Shown here piece after piece: positions 60,230 through 64,000 of a stretch of DNA of 64,000 nucleotides; the first letter of the stretch is position 1, and the number at the start of each line of letters is the position of its first letter. Source of the stretch: Paenibacillus cellulositrophicus. GTDB taxonomy: Bacteria; Bacillota; Bacilli; Paenibacillales; Paenibacillaceae. The position numbers and the translations under genes are program-made. The notes below the pieces were generated by a model. The model made no database searches. It was given only the letters and a program-made list of their open reading frames with translations, and was not told where the DNA came from. Location of the stretch: NCBI RefSeq assembly GCF_009363095.1, contig NZ_CP045295.1, positions 2,108,001 to 2,172,000 of the forward strand, in the 5' to 3' direction.

Positions 60230-60766
60230 TTATCTTCCTTTTGGGGCCAGCAGCGCGGTCAGTTCGTCAAGGGTTAGGACGACATGCTCCAGCAGCCCTG
60301 GCAGATCCTCCATCTGTTCCTCGTCGATTTTCCGGTCAAACCGGACTTCCGCCGTATTCGACAAGCGTTTCGTCTCATCGCCATAGCGCCAGCTGAGCGT
60401 TTGGGACACCGACTGGTCCGGCCACCGCTGTTCCAGCAGGCTCTGGATGACAGCACATTCCTCGCCCTGCGGACCGACTTCCATATAAAAGCGGATTCGG
60501 ACCGTGCACCCTGGCTGTGCCTCCTTCTGCTCCAGCAGCTCCGCGGCCAAATCGGCCAGCGAGGCGGCAAGGCCGATCTCCGCGGTCACCGCTTCGTTCC
60601 CGCTGCGCACGAACCGAATGGCAAATTCCCTCGACATGACCGACATTTCCATCCGGTCGTCGCGGCCGGTGACTCGAACCGCACCGTCCAGGTTGTCCAG
60701 ATCGTAGACCAGGTTCTCCACCGCCACCTTCAGGTTTTCGAAAATGCTCGGATCGAACATCACCAT
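60230..60766 (-). CDS. Conserved hypothetical protein coupled to the oxidoreductase gene
   Basis: 178 residues, no signal or membrane segment; acidic, mixed alpha/beta, with LVYDLDNLDGAVRVTGRDDR and TVRIRFYMEVGPQGEECAVI. I do not recognise a family. The ATG overlaps the end of the oxidoreductase gene (…ATGGTGATG, sharing the TGA), which points to translational coupling. The upstream ribosome binding site is weak, in line with coupling. A competing plus-strand frame of similar length is judged a shadow. Confidence 0.7.
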   Translation of the reverse strand: MVMFDPSIFENLKVAVENLVYDLDNLDGAVRVTGRDDRMEMSVMSREFAIRFVRSGNEAVTAEIGLAASLADLAAELLEQKEAQPGCTVRIRFYMEVGPQGEECAVIQSLLEQRWPDQSVSQTLSWRYGDETKRLSNTAEVRFDRKIDEEQMEDLPGLLEHVVLTLDELTALLAPKGR

Positions 60767-61746
60767 ACGTCTGCCGCATATTTGAGACCGATCTGACGTC
60801 TCGCATCCTCCATAATTTCCGCTACGATGAGGGAGCTCTCCAAAGAATTGATCTTGCTGTCGCGTTTGCCGCGTTCGATCAGCCGGATAAACTCGTCCAG
60901 CTCATAGTACATCGATTCATGGGTCTGCAGCTGCGTGAGGTCCTCGACCGTGCCGTCCCTGTACTGGATTTTCACTTCGTAAGGTTGGTTTATCCGGTCG
61001 ATGACCATCGTTCCGTTCTCACCCTGAATCTCAGCGGGCAGGAAGGAGTCGGATATTTTCGAATACATAATGACCGCGTCCATCTCTGGATAGCGCAGCA
61101 CCATGCTGCCTTCCCCATCCACGCCTGATGACAGCATGATGCCTGTCGCCTTTACGTATTCAGGCCGTCCAAAGAGAGAAACCATCGGATAGATGCAGTA
61201 AATGCCCAAATCCATGAGTGAACCGTTGGAAAACTCGGGTTTGAAGGCGTTGAGCACCGTCCCCTCCTTAAAGGCGTCATAGCGCGAGGAATATTGACAG
61301 TAGCTGGCAAAATACCGCCGGATCTGGCCGATTTTATACAGGTTGTCCTTCATGATTCTGAAGTTCGGCATCAGCGTGGACTTCATCGCTTCCATGAGCA
61401 GCACGTCATTGTTACGGGCTGCCTCGATCATCAGCTTCAGTTCCAAGCTGTTTGAAGCCATCGGCTTCTCGCAAAGCACATGCTTGCCGTGGTTCATGCA
61501 CCGGATCGCCTGATCCGCGTGAAAAGAGTTCGGGCTGGCGATGTAGACCGCGTCTACAACCCCGTCCGATAACATTGCCTCGAGATCCGTGAACACCCGA
61601 GGAGATCCGTGCTCCGCGGCAAAAGCCTCTCCCTTTTCCAGGGTCCGGGAATATACTGCGGCAAGCTGAAACTGGTCATTCTCCGCGGCAGCCTGCAGAA
61701 ACCGCTCCGTAATCCAGTTGGTTCCGATTACCCCGAATCGTATCAT
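60760..61746 (-). CDS. Gfo/Idh/MocA-family oxidoreductase
   Basis: 328 residues. Rossmann NAD(P) domain: MIRFGVIGTNWITERFLQAA, DLEAMLSDGVVDAVYIASPN and the catalytic-type EKP motif NHGKHVLCEKPMASNSLELK. The C-terminal dimer domain contains YMDLGIY-like NGSLMDLGIYCIYPMVSLFG. The family oxidises or reduces sugars and inositols; substrate is not evident. AGGAAGCGAGAAG precedes the ATG. It is first in a two-gene unit with the 178-residue protein. Confidence 0.9.
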   Translation of the reverse strand: MIRFGVIGTNWITERFLQAAAENDQFQLAAVYSRTLEKGEAFAAEHGSPRVFTDLEAMLSDGVVDAVYIASPNSFHADQAIRCMNHGKHVLCEKPMASNSLELKLMIEAARNNDVLLMEAMKSTLMPNFRIMKDNLYKIGQIRRYFASYCQYSSRYDAFKEGTVLNAFKPEFSNGSLMDLGIYCIYPMVSLFGRPEYVKATGIMLSSGVDGEGSMVLRYPEMDAVIMYSKISDSFLPAEIQGENGTMVIDRINQPYEVKIQYRDGTVEDLTQLQTHESMYYELDEFIRLIERGKRDSKINSLESSLIVAEIMEDARRQIGLKYAADVW

Positions 61747-61811
61747 CTTCTCGCTTCCTCTCCTAACTTGTCAGTTCTGTCTTTGTGAATACTCACGATG
61801 ACTATATTGTC

Positions 61812-62393
61812 TCATTCCCCAAAGAAGCTGTCCACTTCGGAATCCATGTCATGAGCGGCCTCACCCACCATGGACTGAATATCTTCAGAGCTGATGTTAA
61901 TATACTCATAGCCCTCTTCCTGCTGCTTCTTCAGGGCTCTCTCCTTATAAAACTTGCCGGTGCCCTCGCCCGCATCCTCGTCATATACGAGCACGATGCC
62001 GTCCGTCTTCCGGAACAGCAGATCATCCCTGGCCGCAAACTGCCACGGGCCGCTGTAGGGCTGGTTGCTGACGACACCGTAATAGTCGATCTCTCTGAGA
62101 ATTTGCCGGTAATACTCCTGCTTATCTTCCTTCCACTTCTCTTCCGGGCTGGCAAAGGCCGAAATGATCGAGCATTTGAGCTCTGGATACTGCTCTTTCA
62201 GCGCAATCGCCGCCTCGATGCCCCACAGGTCCACGCCGTACTGCCCCGGGGTGATGACCCACTCCAGTCCCTCTTCAAGGAGCGGAATCAGCTTGGCCGT
62301 GATCGCCTGCTTAATATACGGAATGCCCGGATGCTTCTGGCCGAAGATGTTCAGCTCATGCGCCCGGTATCCGGTGACCAGACAATTTTTCAT
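61812..62393 (-). CDS. ypsA: YpsA-family (DUF1273, SLOG) protein
   Basis: 193 residues. The SLOG Rossmann-like fold shows as MKNCLVTGYRAHELNIFGQK, LEEGLEWVITPGQYGVDLWG, EAAIALKEQYPELKCSIISA and the C-terminal DGIVLVYDEDAGEGTGKFY. B. subtilis YpsA affects cell division and oxidative-stress response; SLOG proteins bind nucleotide-derived ligands. AAGGTGTTG precedes the ATG. No gpsB or other divisome gene is adjacent here. Confidence 0.92.
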   Translation of the reverse strand: MKNCLVTGYRAHELNIFGQKHPGIPYIKQAITAKLIPLLEEGLEWVITPGQYGVDLWGIEAAIALKEQYPELKCSIISAFASPEEKWKEDKQEYYRQILREIDYYGVVSNQPYSGPWQFAARDDLLFRKTDGIVLVYDEDAGEGTGKFYKERALKKQQEEGYEYINISSEDIQSMVGEAAHDMDSEVDSFFGE

Positions 62394-62561
62394 ACCATCA
62401 ACACCTTAACTTAGTTGGAATGCCTCTTCCTCAACAGATGATCCGCGAGTAATTCATTCCTTCTATCATACCTTGTTTTGCCTTGCGGCTTCCACCGCAA
62501 ATTCAGATTGTGCTCAGTGCCGCCCACTACCGTGTTAAAGGGGTGGCGGCAGGAGACAGCC

Positions 62562-62607
62562 AAAAAGGGCACCAGCCGCCAATCCCTCAATGGCGGGCAG
62601 GTACCCC
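62562..62607 (-). terminator. Terminator downstream of the HlyD/EmrB pair
   Basis: On the minus strand, GGGTACC...GGTGCCC encloses a second CCGCCA/TGGCGG stem and is followed by TTTTT. It lies 250 bases after the HlyD stop, beyond the repeat element, with no other gene between. Confidence 0.7.
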
Positions 62608-62639
62608 CTTCTCAGAAATATATATAAGTTGAACCAAGA

Positions 62640-62830
62640 AATACGATGCAAGCAAGGCAGTAAAATGATTCCGAAGAAGCGAAGCGGTCGTAGAAGCTTT
62701 CCGAAGGAAAGCTAACATCGGAAGCATATGCTTTGGCTTTCGGATTTCTACTTACGTAGGTTCAATAAAAATCAAGAAATCCGAAAACAAGAGCGATCGT
62801 AGGGACATTTTACGTACTTGCCCCATCATC
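62640..62830. repeat. Complex intergenic repeat element with inverted repeats
   Basis: Perfect inverted repeats TTTCGGATTTCT (62738-62749) / AGAAATCCGAAA (62775-62786) flank a CTTACGTAGG centre, and a hairpin AGCTTTCC-gaa-GGAAAGCT lies at 62695-62713. GCGGTCGTAG and GCGATCGTAG near the two ends are similar. No coding frame with a start signal spans it. From memory, similar sequences recur between genes in Paenibacillus genomes. Confidence 0.6.
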
Positions 62831-62860
62831 CATTTCAATTTTTCAACTTATATTTTCAAC

Positions 62861-63493
62861 TTATAAAGAAATTTTCACTTCGGCGTTCATGCCGGGAAGC
62901 ACTTTATCCGAAGGCTGGTTGATCGAAATTTTGACAGGCACCTTCTGGGTGACCTTGGTGTAGCTGCCGGTTGAGCTTTGCTGCGGAAGCACCGAGAACA
63001 CCGAGGTCGTTGCATAGCCGATTTCGTCGACCGTTCCGCTGAATGTTTTGCCCGAATCTCCGTCCACGTTAATATCGACGCTTTGACCGACCTTCAGGTC
63101 CTTCAGGTCCTTCTCCTTAATATTGGCGATGATGTACATATGATCCAAGTCAGCTTCCTGTGCGAGCACCTGTCCTGCCTGGACCAGCTCGTTCTTCCGC
63201 GCATCGCTCTTGATGATTTTACCGTTCATCCGGGTGCTGACCGGTACGGCCTTCGTTCCGTCGGATACGGTGCCGACGACGTCCTTGTCAGTCACGTTCG
63301 ATCCGGTTTTGACATGCCAGTCGGTCAGCACGCCGCTGTAAGTGGATACGACGGGCATCATGTCCGCGGACACGACCGCGTCGCTTGTTTTGATGTAGTT
63401 TTCATTTTGGTAATAAACATAGGCGCCGGCTGCGATCAGTATAAACACGACCAGCACGCCCACAACATTTCCGATGATTAAACGAATGTTCAT
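62861..63493 (-). CDS. HlyD/EmrA-type membrane fusion (adaptor) protein
   Basis: 210 residues. One N-terminal membrane helix (VVGVLVVFILIAAGAYVYYQ). A lipoyl-like hairpin contains VSTYSGVLTDWHVKTGSNVT and SDGTKAVPVSTRMNGKIIKS. A beta-barrel follows with VKISINQPSDKVLPGMNAEV. It is short, lacking the long coiled coil of Gram-negative EmrA, as usual for Gram-positive versions. It should work with the adjacent MFS exporter, 42 bases upstream in the same operon. GGAGAGTAGG precedes the ATG. Confidence 0.88.
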   Translation of the reverse strand: MNIRLIIGNVVGVLVVFILIAAGAYVYYQNENYIKTSDAVVSADMMPVVSTYSGVLTDWHVKTGSNVTDKDVVGTVSDGTKAVPVSTRMNGKIIKSDARKNELVQAGQVLAQEADLDHMYIIANIKEKDLKDLKVGQSVDINVDGDSGKTFSGTVDEIGYATTSVFSVLPQQSSTGSYTKVTQKVPVKISINQPSDKVLPGMNAEVKISL

Positions 63494-63535
63494 CTTGCCT
63501 ACTCTCCTCCATATCGTTCTTTTTCTGAATGTATC

Positions 63536-64000
63536 TTAAGAATGGGATTCCGCTGTTACTCTTTCCTTGGGACCCGGCAGGGCAAGCGGCTTTTTCGGCT
63601 TTTGCACAAGCGAAAAGCCTTTGCCTGTCACGATTTTTCCGATCGACGCCAGCAGTATAATGACAGCGAGAACCAGCATCATCGTAAACAAGTGATGGTA
63701 CGCTCCTAGGATGGCCGCCCGCTTTGTATTAGCAATCAGCTCATAGGAAGCCGTGCTCTGCGCCTGGGCCGCCGTCATTCCCGATCCCATCAGCTTCCGG
63801 GTCATCTGTGCCAGCTCCAGCTTCGTTTCGGCATCAAACTCGCCCAGATGGGAACGGATCTGCTCGTAATTCATGGTGTTCTGCCGGCTCAAATACCAGC
63901 CCAGCAGCGGAGACAGCACCGCGCCGACGATATTCCGCATCGTATGCAGCGTCGTGGAGCGCATGGAGGCTTTGTGAATATCCCCCGCGAGGGCCGTGCC
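63536..64000 (-). CDS. MFS multidrug exporter (EmrB/QacA, DHA2), C-terminal part
   Basis: The frame is open through the right edge, giving the last 154 residues; the first part lies outside. The visible sequence begins GTALAGDIHKASMRSTTLHT, then MRNIVGAVLSPLLGWYLSRQ. A soluble loop rich in Gln/Ala follows (LGEFDAETKLELAQMTRKLM), then the last membrane helix HLFTMMLVLAVIILLASIGK and a basic Pro/Lys tail. The RN.G.A...P pattern with the loop and final helix fits the 14-helix DHA2 family. Its HlyD partner is just downstream. Confidence 0.8.
   Translation of the reverse strand, partial: GTALAGDIHKASMRSTTLHTMRNIVGAVLSPLLGWYLSRQNTMNYEQIRSHLGEFDAETKLELAQMTRKLMGSGMTAAQAQSTASYELIANTKRAAILGAYHHLFTMMLVLAVIILLASIGKIVTGKGFSLVQKPKKPLALPGPKERVTAESHS

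Overview
The window looks like chromosome from a Paenibacillus-type Gram-positive bacterium (order Bacillales). Pointers are strong AGGAGG-type ribosome binding sites, frequent GTG/TTG starts, intrinsic terminators with long T-runs, S-layer-homology (SLH) surface proteins, an FMN riboswitch, B. subtilis-like families (YmaF, YpsA, GntR/GntP/GntK) and many ABC importers. No rRNA, tRNA, CRISPR array, transposase or phage gene was seen. Most genes lie on the minus strand.

Layout. 1-5100: start of a mug-like DNA glycosylase gene, an RpiR/MurR regulator, an SLH protein and a CNNM/CorC-type membrane protein with a structured leader. 5100-5800: repeat-rich intergenic DNA. 5800-9900: a short UvrA-like ABC protein divergent from a WYL regulator across a perfect palindrome, then a VOC protein next to the remnant of a second VOC gene. 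10050-14200: gluconate operon gntR-gntP-gntK with operator matches. 14240-20870: a lipoprotein and a five-gene SBP_bac_5-type ABC importer. 21300-22600: an EamA transporter under an FMN riboswitch. 22780-27760: two surface proteins, one cohesin-like plus SLH and one cohesin-like plus FIVAR plus dockerin-like. 28000-34500: a P-loop kinase-like protein, a 2',3'-cyclic-nucleotide phosphodiesterase and a divergent phnDCEE importer. 34680-39900: a small membrane protein, a PadR/DUF2812 pair, speD, and a PadR / pentapeptide-repeat / ABC-2 export operon. 40280-47220: a helical/beta-propeller fusion, YmaF, hflX with a long attenuator-like leader, a diguanylate cyclase and tatD. 47390-50400: an accessory patch with DUF6273 and RCC1-repeat proteins and, opposite, a TIR-domain effector translationally coupled to a 56-residue protein. 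50650-64000: a GH78-type glycosidase, GNAT, nitroreductase, a phytase-like secreted esterase, a hybrid histidine kinase, an M29 aminopeptidase, an oxidoreductase pair, YpsA, a repeat element and an HlyD/EmrB-type export pair cut by the window end.

Best candidates for something new: the TIR protein plus its overlapping small gene; the hflX leader (promoter, 13-codon peptide, two terminators); the FMN-riboswitch-controlled EamA transporter; the cohesin-SLH / dockerin pair; the alternative-hairpin leader of the CorC-like gene; and the divergent UvrA-like/WYL module. All function calls come from reading the sequence and remembered family patterns. No database search or folding program was run.
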